Shown here: in pieces, positions 17,660 through 26,710 of the stretch
Position numbering within the stretch: the stretch's first letter is position 1
Layout of the letters: the number at the start of each line of letters is the position of its first letter
Assembly: GCF_030064675.1 (NCBI RefSeq)
Contig: NZ_CP116413.1
Span: 8,461,501 to 8,525,500 of the forward strand
From: Crossiella sp. CA-258035
Lineage (GTDB): Bacteria; Actinomycetota; Actinomycetes; Mycobacteriales; Pseudonocardiaceae
Reading direction: 5' to 3'
Length of the DNA stretch: 64,000 nucleotides
Translations under genes and position numbers: made by a program
The notes under the pieces: model-generated
The model's input: only the letters and a program-made list of their open reading frames with translations
What the model was told of the DNA's origin: nothing
The model's database searches: none

Positions 17660-19036
17660 GTGGCGACCGGGACGACGGTGTTCAGCCGAGTGACCGTGGT
17701 GGCACCGCGAACGCGCATCGACGTCGCGCTTCCCGCGGATGTCGCGGTGGCGGACCTGCTGCCGATGCTGCTGGAGATGGCCCAGGAGAACAGCCCGGAC
17801 GGCGGTGTCCGGCACGGTGGCTGGTGCCTGGCGAAGATCGGTCAGGACCCGCTGGAGCCGGGGCGCACGCTCGCCTCGCTCGCGGTCGTCGACGGCGACA
17901 TCCTGCAGCTGCGCCGGCGGGTGGAGAACCCGCCGAAGGCGCTCTACGACGACGTGGTGGACGCGATCGCCGACGCCGACCCGGCCAGCTTCCGGGCCTG
18001 GGACGCCGAGACCGCGCGCAAGCTCGGGCACTGGGCGGGCGGCCTGGCCTTCCTGGCCGCCGCGGTCACCGTCGGCCTGGCCGGCACCGCCTACCCGCTG
18101 GCCGCCGCGATCACCGCGGGCGTGGCCGCGGTCGTCGCGGTGATCGTCGGCGCGGTGGTCGTGCGCTCCTACGCCGCCCCCACCACCGGCATCATCATCG
18201 CCGCCACCGGTGGCCTGCCGATGGCCTTCGTGGCCGGTCTGTACGCGGTGCCCGGCGGTCCGGGCGCGGCCAACCTGCTGCTCGGCTTCGCACTGGTCGC
18301 GGTGGTCGCGGGCGCGGCGCTGATGGTGATCGGCGCGGGCGTGTCGGTGTTCATCGCCGCGGTCACCGTCGGCGTGCTCGGCCTGCTCACCTCCACCGTG
18401 GCGATGTTCGTGGACTACCCGCCACACGGCTTCGGCGCCGGTGCCGCCGCGGCCGCGCTGGTGGTGCTGTCCACGCTGCCGCAGATGACCATCAAGATGG
18501 CCAAGATCCCGCTGCCGCACGTGCCGAGCAACGCCGAGGACCTCAAGGAGGACCAGGGCTTCCCGGACTACGAGGTGATCGAGCGCCGCGCGGGCCTGGC
18601 CCACGAGTACATGACCGGCATGATCATCGGCTGCGGCCTGGTCGCCGCCGGTGGCGCCGTGCTGGCCGGCACCATGCCGAAGTTCTGGGGCCCGATCTTC
18701 GGCGCGGTGGTCACCGCGGTGCTGCTGCTGCGCGCCCGCACCTACGCCAACGGCAGCCAGGCGGTGGCGCTGCTGTCCACCGGCATCCTCTCCGCCGGTG
18801 GACTGCTGGTCGGCTGGATGCTCACCGCCAGCCCGTTCGGCCAGCTGCTGTGGGTCTTCGGCACGCTGATCGCGCTGGCCGCGCTCGGCCTGGTGCTCGG
18901 CGTGGTGTTCCCGAACCAGCGCTTCTCCCCGCCGATGCGCCGCTCGGTCGACGTGGCCGAGGCCATCTTCATCGCCGCCGTGCTGCCGCTGGCCCTGGCG
19001 GTCATGGAGCTGTACTCCGCGGTCCGGGCGCTGTGA
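17660..19036 (+). CDS. eccD: Type VII secretion membrane protein EccD
   Basis: 458 residues from a GTG preceded by AAGGGGG. The first 90 residues form a ubiquitin-like (YukD-type) cytosolic domain, and a short linker is followed by about eleven closely spaced transmembrane helices from residue 125 to the end. EccD dimers form the membrane vestibule of the ESX pore. The stop overlaps the mycP start (TGATG). Confidence 0.95.
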   Translation: MATGTTVFSRVTVVAPRTRIDVALPADVAVADLLPMLLEMAQENSPDGGVRHGGWCLAKIGQDPLEPGRTLASLAVVDGDILQLRRRVENPPKALYDDVVDAIADADPASFRAWDAETARKLGHWAGGLAFLAAAVTVGLAGTAYPLAAAITAGVAAVVAVIVGAVVVRSYAAPTTGIIIAATGGLPMAFVAGLYAVPGGPGAANLLLGFALVAVVAGAALMVIGAGVSVFIAAVTVGVLGLLTSTVAMFVDYPPHGFGAGAAAAALVVLSTLPQMTIKMAKIPLPHVPSNAEDLKEDQGFPDYEVIERRAGLAHEYMTGMIIGCGLVAAGGAVLAGTMPKFWGPIFGAVVTAVLLLRARTYANGSQAVALLSTGILSAGGLLVGWMLTASPFGQLLWVFGTLIALAALGLVLGVVFPNQRFSPPMRRSVDVAEAIFIAAVLPLALAVMELYSAVRAL

Positions 19037-20472
19037 TGCGGCGGTTGCGGCGAGCCGCGGCGCTCACCGGCGTCGCGGCCACCCTGCTCACGCTCAACCC
19101 GCTGTGGGTCGCCCAGGCCCAGCAGCCGACCCCCTCGGGTCTGGCCAAGCCGGACGACCAGTTCCCGAAGCCCCCGCCCCCTGGCACGCCCGCCCCGGCC
19201 GGACCGGCGGTGAAGGACCTGACCTACGAGGCCAAACAGGGCTGCATCCAGCCGGGCAACAACGGGCTGACCGTCGAGGAACGGCCGTGGGGCCAGATGG
19301 TGCTCCAGTTCGAGAAGGCCTGGCGGTTCGCCACCGGCAAGAAGCAGAAGGTCGCCGTCATCGACACCGGGGTCAACCCGCATCCCCGGCTGGGCAACCG
19401 GCTGCAGGGCGGCGGTGACTACGTCCAGGACGGCAAGAACGGCACCGAGGACTGCAACGGCCACGGCACGCTGGTGGCCGGCATCATCGCCGCGAACAAC
19501 GACGACAGCACCGAGGGCTTCAAGGGCGTCGCGCCGGACGCGGAGATCCTGGCCTTCCGCCAGACCGACCCGTTCTTCCAGGCCAAGGACAGCAACGGGG
19601 TGACCAAGTCCGCGGGCCGGGTCGGCACGCTGGCCCAGGCCATCCGCCGGGCGGCCGACGACCCCGAGGTCACGGTGATCAACATCTCCGAGACCATCTG
19701 CGGCGCGGTCGGCACACTGGCCGACCAGCCCATGCTGCGGGCCACCGTGCGGTACGCGGTGAAGGAGAAGGACAAGGTCATCGTGGTCGCGGCCGGCAAC
19801 ACCGACTCCGGCAACGACAAGAGCAGCTGCAAGAACAACAACGAGCCGGGCCGGGCCAGGGTGGTCACCAGCCCCGCCTTCTTCGACGACGACGTGCTCA
19901 CCGTCGGCGCGGTCAAGCGGGACGGCAGCGCGGCCGAGTTCTCCATCGGCGGCCCCTGGGTGGACATCGCCGGACCGGGCACCCAGATCACCTCGCTGGA
20001 CCCCGGCCGGGGCGCGACCAAGCTGGCCAACCGGATGCTGGACAACAGCGGCAACCCGACCGAGATCCAGGGCACCAGCTTCGCCGCGCCGTACGTGGCC
20101 GGGGTGGCCGCGCTGGTGCGCGAGCGGTACCCCGACCTGGACGCCTACCAGGTGATGTCCCGGCTGCAGAAGACCGCGCAGCACCCGGCGGGCAAGGACG
20201 GCCGGGACTTCTACCTCGGCTACGGCATGGTCGACCCGATCGCCGCGCTGACCGCGGTGCTGCCGGAGGAAGCCGGCGTGCGGCCCTCACCCGCGCTGCG
20301 CGACGCCATGGCGCTGAAGCCGCCGCTGGAGAAGGACTGGACGCCGATCGTGGTCGCGATCGCGGGCGCGGGCGGCGGGCTCGGTTTGTTGCTGCTGACG
20401 CTGTTCGTCATGCACACGGTGCAGCGCAACCGGAAGGGCGAGGAAGAGTCCGCCCTGCGGCCCCTGCACTGA
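19036..20472 (+). CDS. mycP: Mycosin, subtilisin-like ESX protease
   Basis: 478 residues from the ATG overlapping the eccD stop; a GTG three bases earlier is possible. A signal peptide occupies residues 1-28 (ending WVAQA), then a proline-rich pro-region. The triad is visible: Asp110 (VIDTGV), His143 (NGHGT) and Ser348 (GTSFAAP), with the oxyanion Asn255 in AAGN. A C-terminal transmembrane helix (about 437-460) and a basic tail anchor it. Mycosins stabilise the ESX membrane complex at the periplasmic face and can trim substrates. Further cysteines at 70, 140, 222 and 265 may form disulfides. Confidence 0.96.
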   Translation: MRRLRRAAALTGVAATLLTLNPLWVAQAQQPTPSGLAKPDDQFPKPPPPGTPAPAGPAVKDLTYEAKQGCIQPGNNGLTVEERPWGQMVLQFEKAWRFATGKKQKVAVIDTGVNPHPRLGNRLQGGGDYVQDGKNGTEDCNGHGTLVAGIIAANNDDSTEGFKGVAPDAEILAFRQTDPFFQAKDSNGVTKSAGRVGTLAQAIRRAADDPEVTVINISETICGAVGTLADQPMLRATVRYAVKEKDKVIVVAAGNTDSGNDKSSCKNNNEPGRARVVTSPAFFDDDVLTVGAVKRDGSAAEFSIGGPWVDIAGPGTQITSLDPGRGATKLANRMLDNSGNPTEIQGTSFAAPYVAGVAALVRERYPDLDAYQVMSRLQKTAQHPAGKDGRDFYLGYGMVDPIAALTAVLPEEAGVRPSPALRDAMALKPPLEKDWTPIVVAIAGAGGGLGLLLLTLFVMHTVQRNRKGEEESALRPLH

Positions 20473-20484
20473 GACCTGTTGTGC

Positions 20485-20521
20485 CCTCGGGGCCCCTGCT
20501 CGCCGAGCGGGGGCCCCGAGG
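20485..20521. terminator. Bidirectional terminator after mycP
   Basis: A stem of about 18 bp (CCTCGGGGCCCC continuing to TGCTCG, with one G-T pair) and a very short loop, between the convergent mycP and glycine-rich gene stops. Confidence 0.75.
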
Positions 20522-20525
20522 TCTG

Positions 20526-21632
20526 TCAGTCCTCGCCGATGACCGGGGGCGCGGCCTTCTTCGGCTTGCCGAACAGCTCGGTCGAGCTGGCCGTGACCCT
20601 GGTCTTGGACTTGTGCTCCTGGTCCCCGCCCTGGCCACCGCCACCGGCGCCCATCATGCCGCCCATCGGCATCATCCCGCCCATGCCGCCGGCGGGTGGC
20701 GCACCAGCGCCAGGACCCATTGCCCCGGCGGCCGCCGCCGCGGGTTGCGGGCTGGCCGCCGGACCCTGCACCGCGGCCGCCGCGCCACCGGGTGGCGGGG
20801 GCGGGGGTGCCGAGGCCGCGCCGCCGCCGAGGGAGCCGCCGCCACCGAGGCCACCGCCGCCGCCTGCACCTCCACCGCCGAAGCCACCACCGCCGCCACC
20901 GGCCCCGCCGCCGCCCCTGGCGGCCTTGGTGCCCTCCTCGGTGGGGGCTGGGGGCTTGGGGGCGTCGAAGTTCCAGTTGGTCTCGGGCATGGTGTGGGTG
21001 AGCTTGATGGCGGTGAAGGCGTCGGCCTGCTCGAAGCCGTCGCACAGGCCCACCAAGGCTTCCAGGACCTGGCGGGCCGCCTCGAAGAGCTCCTTGGTGG
21101 GGCGGTGCTGGTCGTCCAGGTACTTCTTGGCCCTGACCTCGCCCTGCACCGGCACGACCATGGCGGCCGAGACGTTCTCCGCGCTGTCGGCCAGCACCTC
21201 GACCAGGTCGCGCACGATCTGGCTCAGGCCGTCCGCGGTGGCGTCCAGCGCGTCGGCCAGGGCGACCATGGCATCGGAGACGCCGCCGCCGGCCAGGCCG
21301 ACCTTGCGCATGTGGTCCAGGAAGGCGTCGGAGTCCGCGCCGTCCCACACCGAGTCCAGGCCGCCCAGCGGTGTGGTCACCTTGGCCGCGACGTCGTCCA
21401 GGCTGCGGGCCGCGGCGCGCCAGCGGGCGGCCTCGGCGTGCATGTCGTTCCACTGGCCGACCACCGGGCCGAAGTATTCCTCGACCGGATCGGCGACGCC
21501 GAGCTGGCGGGCGGTGCGGGACAGGTAGTTCAGGTGGTCGTCCAGGCCGCGGGCGGCGGCGCGGCCGTCCGGGCCGCTGTCCCGGGGGACGGTCAGCGGC
21601 TCGGGGTGGGCGCGCAGCGAGCTGAAGTCCAT
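20526..21632 (-). CDS. Gly-rich WXG/PPE-like candidate ESX substrate
   Basis: 368 residues. The first 230 are helical with repeated Trp motifs (GQWNDM, ARWRAA, SVWDGADSDAF), as in PPE- or LXG-like secretion targets. Residues 230-350 are an extreme low-complexity tract of Gly, Ala, Pro and Met. The end is basic and then acidic. It follows the EspC-like gene by two bases and may be its partner. No signal peptide, which fits type VII export. A substrate or channel-cap role is inference from layout and position between mycP and eccB. Confidence 0.7.
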   Translation of the reverse strand: MDFSSLRAHPEPLTVPRDSGPDGRAAARGLDDHLNYLSRTARQLGVADPVEEYFGPVVGQWNDMHAEAARWRAAARSLDDVAAKVTTPLGGLDSVWDGADSDAFLDHMRKVGLAGGGVSDAMVALADALDATADGLSQIVRDLVEVLADSAENVSAAMVVPVQGEVRAKKYLDDQHRPTKELFEAARQVLEALVGLCDGFEQADAFTAIKLTHTMPETNWNFDAPKPPAPTEEGTKAARGGGGAGGGGGGFGGGGAGGGGGLGGGGSLGGGAASAPPPPPPGGAAAAVQGPAASPQPAAAAAGAMGPGAGAPPAGGMGGMMPMGGMMGAGGGGQGGDQEHKSKTRVTASSTELFGKPKKAAPPVIGED

Positions 21633-21634
21633 GC

Positions 21635-21955
21635 TCAGCGCCTCCCCTCGGTGCGGCGCAGGCCGCTGGCGCTGTCGGACTCGCCGCCCTGGTAGTGCTT
21701 GACCACCTCGCCGAGCTCACCGGAGGCCGAGCGCAGCACCTCGCCCGCGCGGGCCAGCTGGCCGCGCAGCAGCTCGGCGGCCCTGGCGTAGGACTCGGCG
21801 GTGCGCAGCTGCCTGCCCAGCTCGCCGAAGGCCTCCGGGCCGAGCGGGCTGGCGCCGAGCGAGCCCGCCGCCCGGCCCAGCTCGTCACCGGCCGCCGCGA
21901 CCTGCTTGGCGTACCCGCTCAGCCAGTCGGTGTCGACCCTGACCTTGTTGGCCAT
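21635..21955 (-). CDS. EspC-like type VII secretion target
   Basis: 106 residues from the ATG at 21955 (MANKVRVDTDWL); the frame is open further but lacks support. It is a helical hairpin without a classic WXG, with the export motif YxxxE at Tyr88-Glu92 (YQGGE) near the C-terminus. The length and layout match the EspC-type family (PF10824-like). It lies between eccB and the Gly-rich gene on the minus strand, with two bases to the next start, so the pair is translationally linked. Probably co-exported with that protein. Confidence 0.75.
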   Translation of the reverse strand: MANKVRVDTDWLSGYAKQVAAAGDELGRAAGSLGASPLGPEAFGELGRQLRTAESYARAAELLRGQLARAGEVLRSASGELGEVVKHYQGGESDSASGLRRTEGRR

Positions 21956-22038
21956 TCCAGCCCCCAGTTCTCGCCTGCCCGTCCGCACGAACTCCGACGG
22001 TGCGCCCGGGTGTCCGGTTCCCGCCGGGGCGGTCCGGC

Positions 22039-23601
22039 TCAGCCGCCGGGCTGCGCGTTCTGCGAGGGCATCACCCGTCGCTTGGGGTCGGTCTCGTCCA
22101 CCTGCACGGTGTCGAAGATCCGGGCGGCTTCCTTCGGATCCAGGATGGGCCCGGTCGGCAGTGTGCGCAGGATGACCTCGGGCGCGGGCCGGTAGTCGGC
22201 GCCCAGCCCCAGTCCCTCGGCGACCTTCTGGTTCGGGATGCCGAAGCGCACGCCGCGGTCGGAGACCAGGAAGATCGGGCCGGAGCCGAAGTTGTTCTCC
22301 GAGGTCGTGCTGCGCACCACCGCGGCCTTGCCCGGCGGCATGAAGAACTTGTCCACCTTGTCGCCGCTGCCGTCGGCCTGGGCCAGCTCGACCGGCTTCA
22401 GCTTCGGGTCCGGGGTGGGCGTGGCGTTCGCCAGGCCGACCCAGGTGACCGGCTTGCCGCCCTGCACGCCCCAGTTCAGGCAGGTGGTGCCCTGCTCGAG
22501 CACGCCGACGATCTTCGGCACCACCCTCGGGTAGTCCTTCATGTCGATCGCGGTGTTGCTGCGCTGCAGGTTGCTCACCGCGCCCGGCCCCAGGGTGACC
22601 CAGGCCGAGCTGCTGCCGGAGGCGGTCTGCATCAGGTCGGCCACCGCCAGCGGGATCTCCTGCACGCCGTCCTTGAGCAGCAGGTAGTAGCCGAAGCTGC
22701 CGTCCGCGCGCTGCTCCCGGACCACCTCGCCGACCTTGCGGCCGCTGGGCGCGGGGTAGGCGGTGATGCTGCTGCCCTTCTCGCTGATCTCCAGCGGCTT
22801 GAGCTCCTTGACCTCCGGGATCGCGTTGATCAACGCGGAGGAGGCCAGCCGCGGCACCGGGTTGGAGATGCGCATCGCGTTCATCAGCGCCTTGTTGGTC
22901 ATGTCGATCTTGGCGCGCACCGCGCCCGCGCCCGGCAGGCCCTTGGCCGGGTCGCTGGCGAAGACCAGGTAGTGGCTGCCGTTGGGGGCCTTGAACAACA
23001 GGCCCTCCTCGTCCTTGAGCTTGCGGCCGAGGTTGGTCACGCCACCGAAGGCGGTGGTGTCGATCGCGGGCTTCTCCTCGCCCTTCACCTGGGCCTGGTC
23101 CACGGTCAGCTGGTCGCAGATGCCCCAGTCGGGTGAAACGATCTGCTCGCCGGTCGGCAGCAGCTCGGGCGCGCCGGGGATGCCGGTGAAGGCGCCCCTG
23201 GAGACCCCGGTGAGCGAGGCCTCGTCCACCGTCACGGGCGCGGTGGCCTGGCCGGCGCTACCGCCCATGGCCACCAGCAGCAACCGGGCCGAAGCCAGGT
23301 TCGGGGTCGCGACCAGCATCTTCGCCGGGTTGTTCATCGCCACGTACACGGCGCCGGACTGCTTGCTGATCACGATGCCGTTCTCCGGCGGCGTTTTACC
23401 GGTCGGGTCCAGGTAGCCCCAGACGATGAAACCCAGGCAGCAGACCGCGGCGAGGATCGCCCCGACCACGGTCGCGCGTGTCTGGGTGCGGGTCGGTTCG
23501 TGCAACATCACCGCGTCCTTGCGGACCAGCGCGGATTCCATCCTGCGAATCACGAACTGGTACGCGTGAACCTGGGACTTGGTGGTAGGTGTTGAGGGCA
23601 T
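22039..23601 (-). CDS. eccB: Type VII secretion protein EccB
   Basis: 520 residues from the ATG at 23601 (MPSTPTTKSQVHAYQF); the frame extends much further upstream but would then read through eccE in antisense. A short cytosolic N-terminus with a basic MESALVRKDAVM helix precedes one transmembrane helix at about residues 43-65. The remaining periplasmic part has the repeats typical of EccB, and Cys pairs (DWGICDQL and TTCLNW) may form a disulfide. EccB connects the ESX pore to the periplasm and to MycP. Divergent from eccE, with a 192-nt gap. Confidence 0.95.
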   Translation of the reverse strand: MPSTPTTKSQVHAYQFVIRRMESALVRKDAVMLHEPTRTQTRATVVGAILAAVCCLGFIVWGYLDPTGKTPPENGIVISKQSGAVYVAMNNPAKMLVATPNLASARLLLVAMGGSAGQATAPVTVDEASLTGVSRGAFTGIPGAPELLPTGEQIVSPDWGICDQLTVDQAQVKGEEKPAIDTTAFGGVTNLGRKLKDEEGLLFKAPNGSHYLVFASDPAKGLPGAGAVRAKIDMTNKALMNAMRISNPVPRLASSALINAIPEVKELKPLEISEKGSSITAYPAPSGRKVGEVVREQRADGSFGYYLLLKDGVQEIPLAVADLMQTASGSSSAWVTLGPGAVSNLQRSNTAIDMKDYPRVVPKIVGVLEQGTTCLNWGVQGGKPVTWVGLANATPTPDPKLKPVELAQADGSGDKVDKFFMPPGKAAVVRSTTSENNFGSGPIFLVSDRGVRFGIPNQKVAEGLGLGADYRPAPEVILRTLPTGPILDPKEAARIFDTVQVDETDPKRRVMPSQNAQPGG

Positions 23602-23793
23602 TCTCGGCCTGCTGCTCTCCCGGTCGCGGTACGGTTCGGCAGGATAGCCGGATCGGCGGGTCGCGTGGGTGCGGTTGGGGGAACCCGACACTCCTTCGGC
23701 GGAGCCCGGCGCACGCACATCGTCCACCGGCTGCCACCTGCCAGGTCCATCAGGGAGCGTTTTCGTGCCCACGAGGGGAACAACAGAGGGCGG

Positions 23794-25110
23794 ATGTCCG
23801 TGACCACACCTCAGTCTGCCCAGCAGCGTCCGCCGGCGCCGCCGAGCCCGGCGGCCATGGCCGGTGCGGTGCGCACCGTGATGCGCGCCCGGCGGCGCGA
23901 GGTCGGCGCCACCCTCGGGGCGCTGCCGGTGGCCAACCTGGTCGTGCTGGAGATCGGCGGCGCGCTCGGGCTGGTGCTGCTGGCGATCAACACCGCCCTG
24001 CTGCCGGTGGCCGCCGGCGTGGCCGGACTGGCGCTGATCCTGGCGCTGGCCCGCATGCGCGGCCGCTGGCTGACCCAGTGGATCAGCCTGACCACCAGCT
24101 ACCGCTTCCGCTCGCACACCAGGGTCGCGCACCCGGTGCCGCCGGAGCAGGCGGTCTCCGCCGCCGACACCGACGCCAAGGTCACCGGCACCGAGGACGT
24201 CCGGGTCGGGCTGCTCCGGCTGGCCTTCCCGGACCTGGTGGTGGCGCACAGCAAGGACCACGAGGACCGGCCGATCGGGCTGGCCTGGCACGAGGGCACC
24301 TGGACCGCCCTGCTGCTGGTCGACCCGGCGCCGCAGATGGTCTCGCACGTGGGCGCCACCCCGCCGCTGCCGCTGAGCTCGCTCGCACCCTGTCTTGAGG
24401 ACCGCGGCGTGGTGCTGGACTCCATCCAGGTCATCACGCACTGCTACCCGGGCAGCGCGGCCCTGCCACCGTCCTCGCCCGCGCTGGCCTCCTACCTGGA
24501 GGTGCTCGGCCCGCTGCCCGCGGCCGCCCGGCGCACCACCTGGATCGCGGTCCGGCTGGACCCCAAGCGCTGCCCCGCCGCGGTGCGGGAACGCGGTGGC
24601 GGCGTGGTCGGCGCGCACCGCGCGCTGATCGGCGCGGTCTCCCGGGTGCGCAACGCGCTGGAGTCCCGCGGCGTGCCGATCCGGCCGCTGGACGCCGACG
24701 AGCTGCTGCGCTCGGCCACCTCGGCTGCGGAGCTGAGCAGCGCCACCGGCACCGGCAAGCCGGTCAGCCTGGTCGAGCGCTGGACCGGGGTCACCGCCGG
24801 CGGCATCGGGCACGCCAGCTACGCGGTCACCGGCTGGTCCACCAAGGGCGTGGCGCAGAGCCTGAACGTGCTCACCGGCATCCGCGCGCTGTCCTCCACG
24901 GTGTCGGTGGCGATCGCGCCCAGCGGCGAGCCCGGCCAGGTCGGGCTGCGCGGGCTGGTCCGGGTCAGCGCCCGCAACCCCGCCGAGCTGGACGCCGCGC
25001 ACACCCGGCTGCAGCAGGTCAGCAACCACATCGGCATCAGCCTGACCCCGTTGAAGGGCCAGCAGCTGGACGCCTTCGCCGCCTCGCTGCCGCTGGGAGG
25101 GAACACATGA
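23794..25110 (+). CDS. eccE: Type VII secretion protein EccE
   Basis: 438 residues from the ATG at 23794 (AGAGGG upstream). Two transmembrane helices lie near residues 33-75, followed by a mostly soluble domain of about 350 residues with the VGLLRLAFPDLVV, WIAVRLDPKRCP and GLVRVSARNP segments typical of EccE-family proteins. EccE binds the rim of the ESX complex. ESX-4 of M. tuberculosis lacks eccE, while that of M. abscessus has it, so this locus is of the fuller type. The stop overlaps the next start (ATGA). Confidence 0.88.
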   Translation: MSVTTPQSAQQRPPAPPSPAAMAGAVRTVMRARRREVGATLGALPVANLVVLEIGGALGLVLLAINTALLPVAAGVAGLALILALARMRGRWLTQWISLTTSYRFRSHTRVAHPVPPEQAVSAADTDAKVTGTEDVRVGLLRLAFPDLVVAHSKDHEDRPIGLAWHEGTWTALLLVDPAPQMVSHVGATPPLPLSSLAPCLEDRGVVLDSIQVITHCYPGSAALPPSSPALASYLEVLGPLPAAARRTTWIAVRLDPKRCPAAVRERGGGVVGAHRALIGAVSRVRNALESRGVPIRPLDADELLRSATSAAELSSATGTGKPVSLVERWTGVTAGGIGHASYAVTGWSTKGVAQSLNVLTGIRALSSTVSVAIAPSGEPGQVGLRGLVRVSARNPAELDAAHTRLQQVSNHIGISLTPLKGQQLDAFAASLPLGGNT

Positions 25111-25832
25111 GCAGCCGCATGATGGAGAACAAGGCGGCCGACCTCGGCGTCGCGCCGGAGTTCCTGGTCGCCCCGGAGATGCTGGACGCGATCAGCCCCA
25201 CCGGCGACCGCGGCGGCATGGTGCTCGGCTCCGGGATCAAGGGCGAGCCGCTCACCGTGTCGGTGATGCGCAACCAGCCCACCCGGATCGTCTCGGTCGG
25301 CGGGCTCTACCTGGCCCGCCAGGTGGCGCTGCGCGCGATGGCCATCGGCGCCTGGGTGGTCATCGCCACCGGTCGCCCGCAGGCCTGGCAGGTGCTCACC
25401 AGGGCCGCCGGACAGGGTCCTGAGGCGCAGCAGATGCCGCTGGTGCAGATCCGCAGGCTGTCCCCGATCGAGCTGCCCAGGGCCTCGGAGGACGGGCCGC
25501 TGCTGGTGGTGCACGACGGCGGCGCGGTGCCGCAGGAGATGTTCCCGCCCCGCTCGGCCTGGCAGACCACCCTGTACGTGCTGCCCTACCTGCACCCGCA
25601 GGCCTCGGCCACGGCGAACAACGCCGACCTGGTGCTGATGCAGCGCCTGCCGGTGGGCCAGGCCCAGCTGGCCGGCCGGATCTGGCGGCTGCCGCCGCCA
25701 ATGGTGAACCAGCTGACCCAGCTCAAGGACGACGGCGTGGTGGCCCTCGGCGCGAACCTGTGGCGCCCGCTGCGGCTGGTGACCACGCCGAAGGAACAGC
25801 AGATCCTCGGCCCGGTCCGCCGGGGCGACTGA
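25107..25832 (+). CDS. Unnamed protein coupled to eccE
   Basis: 241 residues starting within the eccE stop (ATGA), so it is translationally coupled. No signal peptide or membrane span. It has a mixed alpha/beta look: a hydrophobic VVIATG strand, an LLVVHDGGAVPQEMFPP segment and an ADLVLMQRLP segment recall a degenerate nucleotide-binding or P-loop-like fold without its Walker motif. It ends basic (LVTTPKEQQILGPVRRGD). I recognise no family name. Its position suggests an EccE partner or cytosolic regulator of the machine. Confidence 0.65.
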   Translation: MSSRMMENKAADLGVAPEFLVAPEMLDAISPTGDRGGMVLGSGIKGEPLTVSVMRNQPTRIVSVGGLYLARQVALRAMAIGAWVVIATGRPQAWQVLTRAAGQGPEAQQMPLVQIRRLSPIELPRASEDGPLLVVHDGGAVPQEMFPPRSAWQTTLYVLPYLHPQASATANNADLVLMQRLPVGQAQLAGRIWRLPPPMVNQLTQLKDDGVVALGANLWRPLRLVTTPKEQQILGPVRRGD

Positions 25833-25840
25833 CGTGCGAC

Positions 25841-25864
25841 CCCGGCTGCTCAGCGGCAGCCGGG
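25841..25864. terminator. Hairpin between the eccE operon and truA
   Basis: Perfect 9-bp stem (CCCGGCTGC, 25841-25849, with 25856-25864) that includes the truA stop. The two operons converge here. Confidence 0.55.
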
Positions 25865-26710
25865 CACCGCGCGCACGTTGCGGGTCAGTTCGGCCCGCGC
25901 GGCCAGCTCGGTGTCTTCCGGGTAGTCGACCCTGACCAGCACCAGCCCGTGCGCGGGGGCCACCGTGACGCCGTTGGCGCGTTCGGTGGACCGGAGCAGC
26001 TCCGCGGGCCAGCTCACCGGTTTGCGGCCGTCGCCGACCGCGAGCAGCGCGCCGACCAGGCTGCGCACCATGGAGTGGCAGAAGGCGTCCGCGGACACCG
26101 CGGCCAGGAGCACGTGCTCGCTCTCCGCGCGCCATTCCAGCCGCTGGAGCTCCCGGACCGTGGTGGCGCCCTCCCTGCGCTTGCAGAAGGCGGCGAAGTC
26201 CCGTTCCCCGAGCAGCAGGGCGGCGGCCTCGTTCATCGCGGCCAGGTCCAGCCGGCGCGGCACCGAGACGATCCGCCTGGCGTCCAGCGGGTTCACGCCG
26301 TAGGGCGCGGTGCCCACCCGGTACTCGTAGTGCCGTCGCAGCGCGGCGAACCGGGCGTCGAAGTCGGCGGTGACCACCCTGGCGGCGAAGACCCGCACGT
26401 CGGCGGGCAGCAGCCGGGCCAGCCTGCGCGGCAGACCGTCCACATCGGACTCAGCAGGCAGGTCGAGGTGGGCGACCTGGCCGGTGGCGTGCACCCCGGC
26501 GTCGGTGCGCCCGGCCACGGTCAGCGCGATCTCCCTGCGCAGCACCCGGGAGATGGCTTCCTCCAGCACCCCGCACACGGTGCGGCGGCCGGGCTGCTTG
26601 GCCCAGCCGGAGAAGTCGGTGCCGTCGTAGCCGAGGTCGAGGCGAACGCGCACGAGCCCGCCATCCCCAGCGGGGGTGGCGGGCTCGGCGGACTGGAGCT
26701 CAGTCGTCAC
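25850..26710 (-). CDS. truA: tRNA pseudouridine(38-40) synthase
   Basis: 286 residues. The catalytic Asp is at residue 70 in [18 protein letters not shown]. Other family segments are [16 protein letters not shown] near the start and [10 protein letters not shown] in the second half. It isomerises uridines in the tRNA anticodon stem-loop. The ATG overlaps the rplQ stop by four bases, so it is the last gene of the alpha operon. Confidence 0.97.
   Translation of the reverse strand: MTTELQSAEPATPAGDGGLVRVRLDLGYDGTDFSGWAKQPGRRTVCGVLEEAISRVLRREIALTVAGRTDAGVHATGQVAHLDLPAESDVDGLPRRLARLLPADVRVFAARVVTADFDARFAALRRHYEYRVGTAPYGVNPLDARRIVSVPRRLDLAAMNEAAALLLGERDFAAFCKRREGATTVRELQRLEWRAESEHVLLAAVSADAFCHSMVRSLVGALLAVGDGRKPVSWPAELLRSTERANGVTVAPAHGLVLVRVDYPEDTELAARAELTRNVRAVPGCR

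Noticed and set aside
17608-20472. A 954-residue plus-strand frame containing MycP
   Set aside because: The first 475 residues are eccD in a wrong frame. The true gene starts at 19036.
22039-25029. A 996-residue minus-strand frame containing EccB
   Set aside because: Only the part from the ATG at 23601 is EccB. Upstream residues are antisense of eccE.
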